DNA from: Deltaproteobacteria bacterium
Lineage (GTDB): Bacteria; Desulfobacterota; Desulfarculia; Adiutricales; JAGVGV01
Assembly: GCA_015233515.1 (NCBI GenBank)
Contig: JADFXS010000014.1
Coordinates: 1-27,912 of the forward strand
DNA length: 27,912 nucleotides
Direction of reading: 5' to 3'
Shown here in pieces: positions 7,363 to 17,000 of this stretch (within the stretch, counting starts at the first letter, position 1; every line of letters begins with the position of its first letter). The position numbers were made by a program, and so were the translations under genes. The notes beneath the pieces were generated by a model. It ran no database searches. It was not told where the DNA came from and saw nothing but the letters and a program-made list of their open reading frames with translations.

Positions 7363-9560
7363 CCGTCGATATCGACCGCCGTTCCTTTCTCAAGGGGTCG
7401 CTGGCTGTCGGTCTGACCATCGCGATTTCCATCACGCCCGGCGGTTTCCAGCTGTTGAATGCGTCCGACAATAAGAAACAGGCTCCGGCCGGCTTCAAAC
7501 CCTCGGCCTGGTATGAAATAGGGCCCGATAACACCATCAGGGTCTGGATCCCCAGTTCGGAGATGGGCCAAGGGGCCCTGACCACCCTGCCAATGATCAT
7601 TGCCGACGAACTTGAGGCGGACTGGGACCAAATGCGGATTCTTCAGGCCCCGGCGGCCGATGTCTTCAAGAATCCGGTTTTTCAAATGCAAATGACCGTG
7701 GGCAGCGCCAGTGTCCGGGGTTGGTATGAGCCGTTACGCACGGCCGGAGCGGTTGGACGGGCCATGCTTGTCAAAGCCGCCGCCGGGACTTGGAATGTTC
7801 CGGAGGAAGAATGTCAAGCCGCCAAAGGCGCGGTGCGCCATTTGAAGACCCAACGCAGTTTGACTTATGGGCAGTTATGCCTCAAAGCCGCGACGTTTGA
7901 AGTCCCCAAGGAAGCGCCCCTCAAGAAGGAATCCGAATTCCGATACATGGGCAAGTTTATGCCCCGGGTGGATATCCCGGACAAGGTGAAAGGGACGGCG
8001 ATCTTTGGGTTTGACGTTAGCGTGTCGGATATGGCCTATGCGGCGCTGGTCAGGCCTCCGGCTTATGGCGCCAAACCCATGGCCTACGACGAAGCGGCGG
8101 CTATGAATATCAAGGGGGTCTACAAAATAGTTCCCACGCCTAATGGTCTGGCTGTCTGCGCGGAATCCATCGAGACCGCCTGGAAAGGACGCCAGGCTCT
8201 GAAAGTTAAATGGGGGCCGGGCTCTCACCCGGACCTGAGCACCGAATCCCTGGAGAAGAACTTCCATGGGCAATTGGATCAGCAGGGTCAGGTGGCCATA
8301 AGCCGGGGAGATGCGGCCCTGGCCCTTCGCGATGCGGCCAAAAAAGTGGAAGCGACATATTACGTGCCTTGCGTGGCGCACGCCACCATGGAACCCATGA
8401 ATTGCACCGCCCATATTCGTCCGGATGGTTGCGACTTATGGGTCCCCACTCAAGCTCAGACCCTGGCCCAGATGACCGCGGCGAAACTGACCGGGTTGCC
8501 GCTGGAAAAAGTGAACGTCCATACTACACTACTTGGTTGCGGCTTGGGTCGCCGCGCTCGCCTGGATTTTGTGATCGAGGCGGTCCTGGCTTCCAAGGCG
8601 ATGGGACGACCGGTCAAGGTCCTCTGGACCAGGGAAGAGGACATGCAATATGATGCCTTTCGCGCCGCAACCTGCCAAAGAATTCAAGCCGGTTTAGACG
8701 GGCAAGGCCGATTGACGGCCTGGTCCCACAAGGTGGTCTGTCTTTCCATTTTGAAGCATATGAATCCCGATGCCCTGAAAAACGGGATCGATTATTATTC
8801 CCTGCTAGGATTGGTGGATTATCCGGGATCAACCGGCATTAACAATTTTATCCAGTATCAGATTTCGAATTTTTACGTCGAGCAGATTCTTTCTGATTTA
8901 CCCGTTCCCGCCGCGCCTTGGCGTTCGGTCCAAAATGCGCCTAACGCCTTTATCATCGAATGCTTTCTGGACGAACTGGCTCAGGCCGCGGGCCGGGACC
9001 CCTTGGAATTCCGGCTGCAATTGCTAAGCAATAATCAGCGGTCTCGCCGGGTTTTAGAGACCGTGGCCGAAAAGTCTGGTTGGGGACGGCCGCTCGCCAA
9101 AGGGTGGGGCCGCGGAATCGCCCATCATGCCTGTTTCGGGAGTTACGTGGCTCAAGTGGCCGAAGTTTCGGTAAATCCCGGCGATGGACGAATCAGGGTC
9201 CATCGTGTGGTTGTGGCGGTGGACTGTGGTCCGGTCGTCAATCCGGATGCCTTGATCGCCCAAATCGAAGGCGCTGTGGTTATGGGCCTGAGCACAACTT
9301 TAAAAGAAGAAATTCAATTCGCCAATGGCGGAGTCAAATCGGCCAATTTTGATGATTACCCTCTTTTGAAAATGAGTGAAGTGCCGGAAATCGAAGTTCA
9401 TGTGATTCAAAGCAACGACCGGATCGGCGGCATGGGGGAACCCGGGATAACCCCGGTCGCGCCGGCGGTCGCCAACGCCGTGTTCCAGGCCACGGGGGCA
9501 AGAATCAGAAGGTTGCCCTTGACGCCCGAGAGAGTATCGGCGGCTCTCCAGGCGAAGTAA
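7359..9560 (+). CDS. Molybdopterin-binding large subunit, IorB-like, Tat-exported
   Basis: This is a 733-residue catalytic subunit. I start it at the ATG at 7359, which overlaps the preceding stop. It gives MTVDIDRRSFLKGS, a twin-arginine signal (Arg7, Arg8) before a hydrophobic stretch, so the complex probably works in the periplasm. Signatures include WIPSSEMGQGALT, ATMEPMNCTAH, WRSVQNAPNAFIIECFLDELA and GGMGEPGITPVAPAVANA, with the likely catalytic Glu694. This is the isoquinoline-1-oxidoreductase beta / membrane aldehyde dehydrogenase branch of the xanthine oxidase family. The usual GGGFGRR cofactor loop reads GCGLGRR here (Gly393-Arg399), which is unusual. The substrate (aldehyde or N-heterocycle) cannot be told. 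No cytochrome c subunit is adjacent, although IorAB-type enzymes usually need one. Confidence 0.9.
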   Translation: MTVDIDRRSFLKGSLAVGLTIAISITPGGFQLLNASDNKKQAPAGFKPSAWYEIGPDNTIRVWIPSSEMGQGALTTLPMIIADELEADWDQMRILQAPAADVFKNPVFQMQMTVGSASVRGWYEPLRTAGAVGRAMLVKAAAGTWNVPEEECQAAKGAVRHLKTQRSLTYGQLCLKAATFEVPKEAPLKKESEFRYMGKFMPRVDIPDKVKGTAIFGFDVSVSDMAYAALVRPPAYGAKPMAYDEAAAMNIKGVYKIVPTPNGLAVCAESIETAWKGRQALKVKWGPGSHPDLSTESLEKNFHGQLDQQGQVAISRGDAALALRDAAKKVEATYYVPCVAHATMEPMNCTAHIRPDGCDLWVPTQAQTLAQMTAAKLTGLPLEKVNVHTTLLGCGLGRRARLDFVIEAVLASKAMGRPVKVLWTREEDMQYDAFRAATCQRIQAGLDGQGRLTAWSHKVVCLSILKHMNPDALKNGIDYYSLLGLVDYPGSTGINNFIQYQISNFYVEQILSDLPVPAAPWRSVQNAPNAFIIECFLDELAQAAGRDPLEFRLQLLSNNQRSRRVLETVAEKSGWGRPLAKGWGRGIAHHACFGSYVAQVAEVSVNPGDGRIRVHRVVVAVDCGPVVNPDALIAQIEGAVVMGLSTTLKEEIQFANGGVKSANFDDYPLLKMSEVPEIEVHVIQSNDRIGGMGEPGITPVAPAVANAVFQATGARIRRLPLTPERVSAALQAK

Positions 9561-9604
9561 ATCACAAGGAAGTTGTTCCCATCAGCTAAAGAAGGTGGGT
9601 TTCC

Positions 9605-9661
9605 TCGCCGGTCGCGAGATCGGTTTTCCCGGCGAGCCGGCCGCGCGCGCGGTGATTTTTT
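9605..9661 (+). terminator. Possible terminator after the Mo-hydroxylase genes
   Basis: An inverted repeat TCGCCGG/CCGGCGA (9605-9611 and 9629-9635) is followed by the palindrome CCGCGCGCGCGG (9641-9652). Six T residues (9656-9661) come right after it. The stem next to the T-run is short, so termination is plausible but not certain. Confidence 0.4.
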
Positions 9662-9764
9662 GTTTACGTACCGGTCACGGTTCTGATAAAGCAGGGCAGG
9701 TTTCCAGGAGGGCGATTTTTTGGGACATCGATCCGGAAAACCATTTTTTAGCAGGTGACCAGAT

Positions 9765-10373
9765 ATGATAAGGTTAGATAAAAAAACGTTATGCGGAATA
9801 GTTGCGTTCACCGGTCTGCTTTTTTTTCTGGTAATGATAACCGGTAGCGTGGCATCGGCGAAAAGGAGCCCGATTTTGATTAAGTTAAAGACCAACATGG
9901 GTGAGATGACCCTGGAACTCTTTGCGGACAAAGCCCCGATCACTGTGGATAACTTTTTGCAGTATGTAAAAAGCGGACATTATGACGGCACGATCTTTCA
10001 CCGGGTAATCAGCAATTTTATGATCCAAGGCGGCGGATTCGACCAGAATATGAAGCAAAAAACCACCAGACCGCCCATTCAGAATGAGGCGGACAACGGG
10101 CTGACCAATGATAAGTATACGATCGCCATGGCCCGGACATCGGAACCAGATTCGGCCAGCGCCCAGTTTTTTATCAATGTAACCGACAATTCTTTCCTGA
10201 ATTTTAAAAGCAAGACGGAACAGGGTTGGGGCTACGCCGTGTTCGGCCGGGTGACCCAAGGCCAGGATGTGGTGGACAAGATCAAAGAAGTGAAGACCGG
10301 CAACAAGAGTTTTCATCAGGATGTCCCGATGGAACCGGTGATCATCGAGAAGGCCACGGTTATCGAGGAATAG
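9765..10373 (+). CDS. Exported cyclophilin-type peptidyl-prolyl isomerase
   Basis: This 202-residue protein catalyses cis-trans isomerisation of proline peptide bonds. A basic N-terminus followed by a hydrophobic stretch (residues 9-28) and a SVASA-like cleavage site near residue 32 indicate export to the periplasm. The cyclophilin core shows TVDNFLQYV, then [16 protein letters not shown] (the catalytic Arg81 in FHR) and [10 protein letters not shown], ending with [17 protein letters not shown]. This is the bacterial PpiA-like short form, similar to E. coli PpiA. An AGGTGA ribosome site lies just upstream of the ATG. It follows the Mo-hydroxylase by 204 bases behind a possible terminator and is probably its own unit. 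It could help fold periplasmic proteins, including the exported hydroxylase, but that link is only positional. Confidence 0.95.
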   Translation: MIRLDKKTLCGIVAFTGLLFFLVMITGSVASAKRSPILIKLKTNMGEMTLELFADKAPITVDNFLQYVKSGHYDGTIFHRVISNFMIQGGGFDQNMKQKTTRPPIQNEADNGLTNDKYTIAMARTSEPDSASAQFFINVTDNSFLNFKSKTEQGWGYAVFGRVTQGQDVVDKIKEVKTGNKSFHQDVPMEPVIIEKATVIEE

Positions 10374-10389
10374 CGGATAGAAAACGCGA

Positions 10390-10431
10390 AGGCGGCGTTC
10401 CGTCGGCCCAGGGGCGGACGGAACGCCGCCT
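10390..10431. terminator. Strong hairpin between convergent genes (bidirectional terminator)
   Basis: A perfect 15-base stem (10390-10404 with 10417-10431) encloses a 12-base loop. It lies 16 bases after the cyclophilin stop and 62 bases from the end of the convergent GH94-type gene. The reverse strand has a TTTT run shortly after the stem; the forward strand lacks a U-tract right at the stem. A second small hairpin with GCCGG/CCGGC arms followed by TTTATTT lies at 10478-10497 on the + strand. Confidence 0.75.
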
Positions 10432-10492
10432 GATCACTATCCAATTTTGCGGGGGGCGCGGGGCCTGTCAGAAGGTCGCCGGTCCCCCGGCT

Positions 10493-13400
10493 TTATTTCC
10501 GGCGATACTCTTCGTCGTTATATATCAGCAGATTTAGCTGCAATCTTCCTTTAGGCTCAAAGAGCGTATCCGTAGTTTCCAGCCGCCCGCCTTCCATCTT
10601 CAGCCCCAACATTAAATAAGCCGAGTAAAGCATGCGCGCGGCCGAGCCTGTATACCAGCTCCACCCGCCTCGGCCTTCATATCCATAACCGAAATAGACA
10701 TCAGCGGGTTGCTGATGGGGGGGAAGGCCGTATTTTTCAAAGACTTCGGGCGCCAGACGGCTCAAAGGTGATATTTTGGTCCAAACGTCCACGGCCTTGG
10801 CCCGGAATGAAGCGGCTCGTTCCTGGTCCCCCGCCTCCTGAGCCAGATCGGCCGCCTGGGCCAAGGCATCCACCAGCCAGGAAGATCCGTGGGAATACTG
10901 CCCGCCGTTTTCTCGAACTCCCGGTGGATAAGTGGATAAGCGGCCGGGATTGATTTTAGATTCTTCGGTAAACGGCGGCGCCAACAAGAGCACCAGGTGA
11001 TTCTTTACCAAGTCTTGCAGAGCCTTGTCCAAGGCCCGGGCGCCGCGTTCCAGGTCAACGGCCCGGGAAATGATCGGCCAGGCGGCCGTCAGGGCGTCGG
11101 CAAAAACCAGGTCTTCGCCGTTATCGGTGATGGCCCGCGCGTACCGATCATCCCGCCACATGGTCTCCAAAGCCGCCTTGAGTTTGGAGGCTTGGGCCAT
11201 ATAACGTTGCTTGGCATCCTTGCCGGCCCGGACTTCAATGATCGGGGCAAAGTGACTGATAATATCGTAGAGGAAAAATCCCAGCCAAACGCTCTGGCCC
11301 CGTCCCTGAAACCCGAGCAGGTTCATGCCGTCATTCCAGTCTCCGGTACCCATGAGGGGCAGACCCCGGGAGCCCAGCCGTTTGAGGCTGAAATTGATGG
11401 CTCGCAGGCAGTGTTCATATAAAGGGGCGGCATCTCGAGATTGAAGTGGGGCGAACATGACCCCTTCCTCCCCATAAGGGATGGTTTCCCCTTCCTGGAA
11501 AGGTATCTCTTCATCCAGAATCGCCGCGTCGCCGGTGGCTTCTATATACTGATACGTCAGATAAGGCAGCCAGAGGTGCGGGTCGGACGCCCGGTTACGC
11601 GCCCCCAAGCCGGTTTTTCCTTCCGGGCTTTTATGCCACCACTGCATGACATCGCCTTCATGGAACTGCTGAGCGGCATGGAATAGAATCTGCCGGCGAG
11701 CCAACTCCGGTTGGAGGTAAAGAAAAGGCAGAGTATCCTGCAATTGGTCACGGTATCCGTACCCGCCGCTTCTCTGGTTAGGGCCGGTCCGGCCCCACAG
11801 CCGGGAGACCAGGGTCTGGTAAGGCAGCCAATCGTTAACCATCCGGTCGAAGGCCGGGTCATTAGTCTGAACCCGCAGGGTCGATAACTTTTGGACCCAC
11901 CAGTTTTTCGTTCTTTCCAGGGCCATCTCGACCGCTTGCGGATTACATCGGCAATCCCCGATGATTTCTATGGCATGTTCCCAATCATTGGCTTGACCCA
12001 TGAGCATGACCGCCGATACTTCCGTTCCGGCCGCCACGGTCAGAGTGCTCACCAAGGCGGCAATCCGGAAACCGTCATCCTCTTGAATTTCGTCAGAAAA
12101 ACCGTGTTCGACCATGAAAGGATCGGTCAGGTCCCGATCCGGCCCGCCCAGGAATCTCGGGCGCAGTAATTCGTGGGCTAGTACCGGCAGACTGGTGGTG
12201 ACAAAGGCCCAGCCTTTTTGGAAATTGTTGCGTTCATTGGCAAAGAACATGATCTGCCGGCCTTCGTCATAGTGGGAAATGACTCCCCAGCGGGAATCTT
12301 CGGGAATTTCGCCCAAGACCATTTGCATATACAGGACTATGCGATAAGTTACGGCGGCTTGGCTTTGGTTCCTGATTTTCAGCACTCTGATTTCCAGAGG
12401 TTCGTCCGGTGGGACAAAAATAGTCAATTCCTGGTCCACATTCCGCTCAGAGTGATGGTAAACGGCATATCCGCGACCAAAGGTCACTTCATAGTTCCCG
12501 TCGTTTCTTTTAGCCGGTAAATAGCTGGGACCGTCAAGACGTCCGGTGGCGGTATCTACCAGGTACAGGGCTTGACCAGGGGTTTGCACCGGGATTGATT
12601 CCATCCAGGCCGGGGTCAGGGCGTTCTGTTGGGAATTGCCCATGAAGGAAAAAATATCTCCCTCATTGTTGACTATCACGCCGTATCCCAGCTCGTTGGC
12701 CATGATGTGCGCCCATGGTCGAGCAGTATTCCAATGGGTCTTCAACTCGGCGCGGTCATCATCAAAAGCATAGCCGGGGACGCTGGACGATGAGTCCGGT
12801 TCCGGGGCCATGTTTTCCGGAGCGCCAAAGCCGTGGAGTCGCCTGCGTTCGCGCAGAGCGGCCCGAATAACCGCCGGATCGGCGCCGGTGAGCAGCCGTC
12901 GTCCGGAATCGAGGTGTTTTTGAATATAATTAACAGCCTGGGAATCATGGTCGGCGTAACCGTCCACGAACATGAGTTCCGCCGATCCCATGTTCGGCAG
13001 ATCGATTTTGAAACGAAGGGCGGCCATGGGAGCAAAGGTATAGAGCAGGCCCTGATCCGTGGGGCCGCGGAGCGGTTTGTCCAGAGCCACCGGGTCTTTC
13101 GGCGTCCGATGTCCGAGAAAGTTCAGACGCGAATCTTCATAATCCGTAAACTGAACAGCACTTCCGGAGAGCACGCCGGCCGCGTGGAAAGCTACTTCCG
13201 ATGAAGATTTTTGTTTAAGAGGGTCGTGGCTGCTGTCTTTCAGGTGCCGGTTGCCGGCAAAAATGGCCTGGAGCGGCGCGATGAACCAGGTGCCGACATG
13301 GAGATTGTTATAATCTGGATGCCGGCGGTATCCTTCGAACGAATTCAAGGCCCATTCCTGGCAACTGGTCAACTCCAAGGATCGGTCCCGATTTTCCAGG

Positions 13401-16060
13401 TTGGTCAACCGGATGGTCCATTTTTCCACCGGATCCCGATGTTCCAGCCTGACTATGGCTTCCGCTTTGATACCGTTATAGGTATTGACAATATAAAGAG
13501 AGTATTGGTCCAGCAGAGTCATTTCATAATCCGGACCGACGCGTCGAACCGGCTGATAGGTCAAGGACCAGTGTTTTTTTCGATCTCGAGTCGATTCGGC
13601 CAGGTCGTTCAGATAATAAAACTTGCCACCCTGCTGCAGCGGATCGTCGGAACGGCGAGTGATATCTATTTCGTCGCCGTTGCGGACCTGACTGAAGGCT
13701 CGGGTCCAACCCCGTCCATCGGATGAGATGGTCAGGGTATAAAGTCCATTCGCCAGGGTGAAGGTCCGGGGAGCAATGATTTCCGCCGGGATGAAATCTA
13801 TCTCCGGGATCGGGGGTGTTTCCGGCGCGGCATGGTGTTCGGGGGGCGGACCACCGTTGGGACGTCGGCGAGCAAAAAGAATTATGCCCGTAGCCATGGT
13901 CAGGATCAGAAATATCCCGGCGATAACTTCGGGAGTGAAAAGTTCCTGGGGGTGGACCTTGCTGATGGCTTGGGCCTGGCCCCAAGCGTAGTCCCAATCT
14001 TTTCCCCGGGGGATATAAAAGGGGAGGAGTAATGGCGTCCAGGTGGCGAAACGACGCAATCCCGAAGGGATAACGCGGCTCCGGACGGAAAGACCGCAAA
14101 AACGGGCGATCAGACCGTTGAGCATATCCAAGCCGATGAAGGACAAGTTGACCAGGGTGGCCACTCGCAGGCCCATGTGATCAAAATAGATCAAGATACG
14201 GAACCAGTCGTAGGCCAACAGGCTGGTGAAGGTTTGCAAACTCCAGGCCCGGAAGGCTTCCGGAGTGATAGTCAGGCTCATGACCGTCGCCGTCATGGTG
14301 CGAAAGGCCCCGTCCTGGTTATACCAAGTGGGCACGGAGACCATTTTGAGAAAAGAAGAGATGATTGGGGCCATCCAGAGTCCCCAACGTTGCACTCGAA
14401 AAGCCTGTTCGATTACTTGCAGCAAACCTTGTCTGGTGAAAAGGTTTTTAAGCGGTTCCCAACGACGCTGCAACAGAGAATTCAAAGCCACCAGGTTAAG
14501 GCTGAATAAAGGGGCGGCGATGGACCAGTTGATCACTCCACCCAGGGATTGGTTGTAAAGCATTCCCACGCCGCCGCTGTAGGGTCCAAGGTTGATGGCT
14601 CCCCATTTGCTGAACAATGGGTAGATGACGTCTTTTTCGATGGCTTTGGTATAGCACAGGGTCGAATATTGTTTGAATTGGGCGATGACGACGCTCAGCT
14701 GGGGCGCATCGAAATACCAGGCCAAGGCGCCGCCGGCCAGGCCGCCCATGACCGCCTGGGATAAATAGATTCTAAACGACTGGAATTTATAGCGTTTTTT
14801 TAATGATATTTCCAGCAGATCGCGGATCAGGTTTACAAAGGCGTAGGCCGTGGCCCCCAAGACAAATCCGAAGATGAAGCGTTGGCCATCGCCGGATGTG
14901 GTTATGCCCTGAGTCAAGGCATAAGCCACTCCGATTCCGACCACCAATCCGCGTAAGGCATGGATGTATTCATTATAGAAATTTTTTAGCCGCTGGATGA
15001 ACGGTTTGCTGCCGTCAAAGCTGTCGATAACGGTGATAATAAGAGGAAAGCCGAAAACTCCGCACAAGCCGGCGCCGAATAAAGGGTGTTCGGCAAACAG
15101 GTCTTGAACCGATTCTAAACCGGTAAACGCGGCCACGGCATGAATCAAGGCCATGAACAGACCGCTGTAAACAGCTCCTTTGACAAACCCGCTGGTAAAA
15201 TGATCGATTCCCCAGTACCAGGCCGGCCGTTGGCCGTGGAGGGCATCCATGAACATGCCGGTGATCAGATAAGTTTGGGCCCACAGACCGGCTTGAGCCA
15301 GCATGCCCGCGGCAATGGCCGCCGGAACTCCGATAACGACCGGCCAGGAATTCACCATCGTTCCGGAGCCCAACTCGGCCAAAGCGGGGCTGATTCCGGC
15401 CGCCGCGGCGCTGATGGCCAGGAGAAGATGCATCCGCCAAGCGTTTAGACGGCCGGTCAGGATGAGATGCAGACATGCGGTTACCGCCTCATTGAAGACG
15501 AAGATGACCACCATTTGGCCGATCCCTTGACGCCAGGCGGGAGAAACAACGATTTCCAGGGTTAGGGCGCTGCCGACCTGTTGGAGCATTCCTGGTGATT
15601 CCAAGAGCAAAAGGATGTTGAACATAAAGGGAATCAGAACCAAAGAGCAGGAAGCGGCCAGGGAAAGGCGGCAACCGGTCGTGGCCTGAGTGTAGGCGAT
15701 CAGGACCAGATAAAACAATCCAAGGACAGCCGCGGCTTGATTAGTCATGGCCAGCAGTTCCGGCCAGGCGGCGGGCGCTTGCCAAATCTTGAGGTTCGGA
15801 TTGGCGGAGGCGGCTAACATCGCAAAAATTAAAATATCTTGCAGAGCTTCGCGCCAGGTCGGCGGCTGCCGCAATATTCCGAATTTTATTATGCCTGAGG
15901 CCATCACCCCGAGCAAAGCAGCGATCAAGATGTCCTGGAAGCCCGCGGCTTTTTGAATGGTCATTCCCACGGCCGCGGCCGCTCCTGCTCCTAAGACATA
16001 AAAGGCGGCCATGGCAAAATATGCATTACGGTAACTATGGTTATGATTCATGGTGGGCAT
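10493..16060 (-). CDS. Giant membrane-anchored GH94/GT36-type carbohydrate-active protein
   Basis: This 1855-residue protein starts at the ATG at 16058-16060, with an AGGAAA ribosome site. Residues 1 to about 733 are a polytopic membrane region with many hydrophobic segments and no recognisable glycosyltransferase motif. The last helix ends in FARRRP. About 760-1420 are two beta-sandwich GT36 modules in tandem. About 1430-1855 are the (alpha/alpha)6 barrel with GYGYRDQLQD and the GH94 signature TGDWNDGMN (Asp1574 and Asp1577; GH94 enzymes have their general acid in this motif). Relatives are phosphorylases of beta-linked glucans and the C-terminal half of cyclic beta-1,2-glucan synthase, which trims chain length. 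The GT84 synthase domain of that enzyme was not seen here. A role in periplasmic or surface glucan processing is inferred. It is the last gene of the - strand cluster. Confidence 0.88.
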   Translation of the reverse strand: MPTMNHNHSYRNAYFAMAAFYVLGAGAAAAVGMTIQKAAGFQDILIAALLGVMASGIIKFGILRQPPTWREALQDILIFAMLAASANPNLKIWQAPAAWPELLAMTNQAAAVLGLFYLVLIAYTQATTGCRLSLAASCSLVLIPFMFNILLLLESPGMLQQVGSALTLEIVVSPAWRQGIGQMVVIFVFNEAVTACLHLILTGRLNAWRMHLLLAISAAAAGISPALAELGSGTMVNSWPVVIGVPAAIAAGMLAQAGLWAQTYLITGMFMDALHGQRPAWYWGIDHFTSGFVKGAVYSGLFMALIHAVAAFTGLESVQDLFAEHPLFGAGLCGVFGFPLIITVIDSFDGSKPFIQRLKNFYNEYIHALRGLVVGIGVAYALTQGITTSGDGQRFIFGFVLGATAYAFVNLIRDLLEISLKKRYKFQSFRIYLSQAVMGGLAGGALAWYFDAPQLSVVIAQFKQYSTLCYTKAIEKDVIYPLFSKWGAINLGPYSGGVGMLYNQSLGGVINWSIAAPLFSLNLVALNSLLQRRWEPLKNLFTRQGLLQVIEQAFRVQRWGLWMAPIISSFLKMVSVPTWYNQDGAFRTMTATVMSLTITPEAFRAWSLQTFTSLLAYDWFRILIYFDHMGLRVATLVNLSFIGLDMLNGLIARFCGLSVRSRVIPSGLRRFATWTPLLLPFYIPRGKDWDYAWGQAQAISKVHPQELFTPEVIAGIFLILTMATGIILFARRRPNGGPPPEHHAAPETPPIPEIDFIPAEIIAPRTFTLANGLYTLTISSDGRGWTRAFSQVRNGDEIDITRRSDDPLQQGGKFYYLNDLAESTRDRKKHWSLTYQPVRRVGPDYEMTLLDQYSLYIVNTYNGIKAEAIVRLEHRDPVEKWTIRLTNLENRDRSLELTSCQEWALNSFEGYRRHPDYNNLHVGTWFIAPLQAIFAGNRHLKDSSHDPLKQKSSSEVAFHAAGVLSGSAVQFTDYEDSRLNFLGHRTPKDPVALDKPLRGPTDQGLLYTFAPMAALRFKIDLPNMGSAELMFVDGYADHDSQAVNYIQKHLDSGRRLLTGADPAVIRAALRERRRLHGFGAPENMAPEPDSSSSVPGYAFDDDRAELKTHWNTARPWAHIMANELGYGVIVNNEGDIFSFMGNSQQNALTPAWMESIPVQTPGQALYLVDTATGRLDGPSYLPAKRNDGNYEVTFGRGYAVYHHSERNVDQELTIFVPPDEPLEIRVLKIRNQSQAAVTYRIVLYMQMVLGEIPEDSRWGVISHYDEGRQIMFFANERNNFQKGWAFVTTSLPVLAHELLRPRFLGGPDRDLTDPFMVEHGFSDEIQEDDGFRIAALVSTLTVAAGTEVSAVMLMGQANDWEHAIEIIGDCRCNPQAVEMALERTKNWWVQKLSTLRVQTNDPAFDRMVNDWLPYQTLVSRLWGRTGPNQRSGGYGYRDQLQDTLPFLYLQPELARRQILFHAAQQFHEGDVMQWWHKSPEGKTGLGARNRASDPHLWLPYLTYQYIEATGDAAILDEEIPFQEGETIPYGEEGVMFAPLQSRDAAPLYEHCLRAINFSLKRLGSRGLPLMGTGDWNDGMNLLGFQGRGQSVWLGFFLYDIISHFAPIIEVRAGKDAKQRYMAQASKLKAALETMWRDDRYARAITDNGEDLVFADALTAAWPIISRAVDLERGARALDKALQDLVKNHLVLLLAPPFTEESKINPGRLSTYPPGVRENGGQYSHGSSWLVDALAQAADLAQEAGDQERAASFRAKAVDVWTKISPLSRLAPEVFEKYGLPPHQQPADVYFGYGYEGRGGWSWYTGSAARMLYSAYLMLGLKMEGGRLETTDTLFEPKGRLQLNLLIYNDEEYRRK

Positions 16061-16246
16061 TGATGTTTCCTGGGGTAGCGCTTACGAAAGCACGGACGTT
16101 TCGGGGCAAAATTTGTAACACAAACCGCCGAAAAAAGGAATCGCCGGATACATCTCTGGTAGAAATACAAAAGAAGTACTATGGATTGCGTTTAAAAAAG
16201 TAGGGGACTCTTGACGAAAAATAACGGACTCGTCTCTGGTATCCGC

Positions 16247-16888
16247 TTAAAATCGGATGGGGATGGAGTGTAGATTTTCAATAAATGTTTTAAGGGGCTG
16301 ATAGTTTGGTTTGGTCAGGCTGGGACCGAAACTCAAGCCGAGTAGATAGCGACCGCCCACGTCACGACAGCTTTTAACTTCGGCGCTCAGAGCGTTCACC
16401 TTGGATCCTTGAGGCAGGTCCATAGTCAATTCCATCAAATCATTTGGTTGAAAAGATTTGGTTGAGACCATCTGGCAACCGCCGGCGGAAATATCTAAAA
16501 TAATGCCGGTACATGATTCCTCTCCGGTGTTAAGGCCGGAAGGCGCGGAGCAGCTCGCATTGAGGCTGACGGGAATTCTTTTGCTTTGTCGGAGTACGGT
16601 TCGGTCCAGAGCATCCGGATAGCTGAGAAACAGCAGCGGGACCGGGTGCCGGCTCGATCCAACCACCTGACTGGAAAAACTTATGATATCGCCTTGACTG
16701 ATAAAATTTACCAGCCAAGTGGTTCCTTCCTCCATGAGGGCCAAGCCTTTTTTCAGGTCGGGATGTTCAAGCAGTAAGTATTTTCCATACTTATAACCTA
16801 TCAGGCTTGATGACAGCTTGGCCTTGGTCGCTGCCGGGGCCATGAGTTTAAAACGAGTGCCGGGTAGAAATATATCGGGACGAACCAC
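16247..16888 (-). CDS. PilZ-domain c-di-GMP-binding protein (YcgR-like)
   Basis: This is a 213-residue protein. I use the GTG at 16886-16888, preceded by AAGGAG with nine bases between. The N-terminal about 95 residues resemble the YcgR-type flagellar-brake domain (TRFKLMAPAATKAKL, then YLLLEHPD). A PilZ domain follows, with the c-di-GMP signature Arg100-x3-Arg104 (RQSKR) and Asp132-x-Ser134-x2-Gly137 (DISAGG). It should bind cyclic di-GMP and change a protein interaction, for motility, adhesion or polysaccharide output. The neighbouring GH94-type gene lies 186 bases downstream on the same strand, so c-di-GMP control of a glucan-processing enzyme is a reasonable inference. An IS200-like element separates it from the TPR gene upstream. 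Confidence 0.9.
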   Translation of the reverse strand: MVRPDIFLPGTRFKLMAPAATKAKLSSSLIGYKYGKYLLLEHPDLKKGLALMEEGTTWLVNFISQGDIISFSSQVVGSSRHPVPLLFLSYPDALDRTVLRQSKRIPVSLNASCSAPSGLNTGEESCTGIILDISAGGCQMVSTKSFQPNDLMELTMDLPQGSKVNALSAEVKSCRDVGGRYLLGLSFGPSLTKPNYQPLKTFIENLHSIPIRF

Positions 16889-16954
16889 TGATTATGACTC
16901 CTTGGGAGAACGAGGACCGATCTGATTCTTTCGGCCCCCTTTAACTTGATAATT

Positions 16955-16974
16955 CCCCGCAGCTTGCTGCGGGG
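16955..16974. repeat. Left-end hairpin of the IS200-type element
   Basis: A perfect 9-base stem with a TT loop. Outer TTGA/TCAA bases extend it after a short internal mismatch. It lies just upstream of the transposase gene, where TnpA hairpin recognition is expected. Confidence 0.85.
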
Positions 16975-17000
16975 TCAAAATATTGTGTTACCATGCCGGT

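Noticed and set aside
15140..15530. + strand frames inside the GH94-type gene
   Set aside because: They lie opposite the membrane domain of an intact 1855-codon gene; the encoded residues look random.
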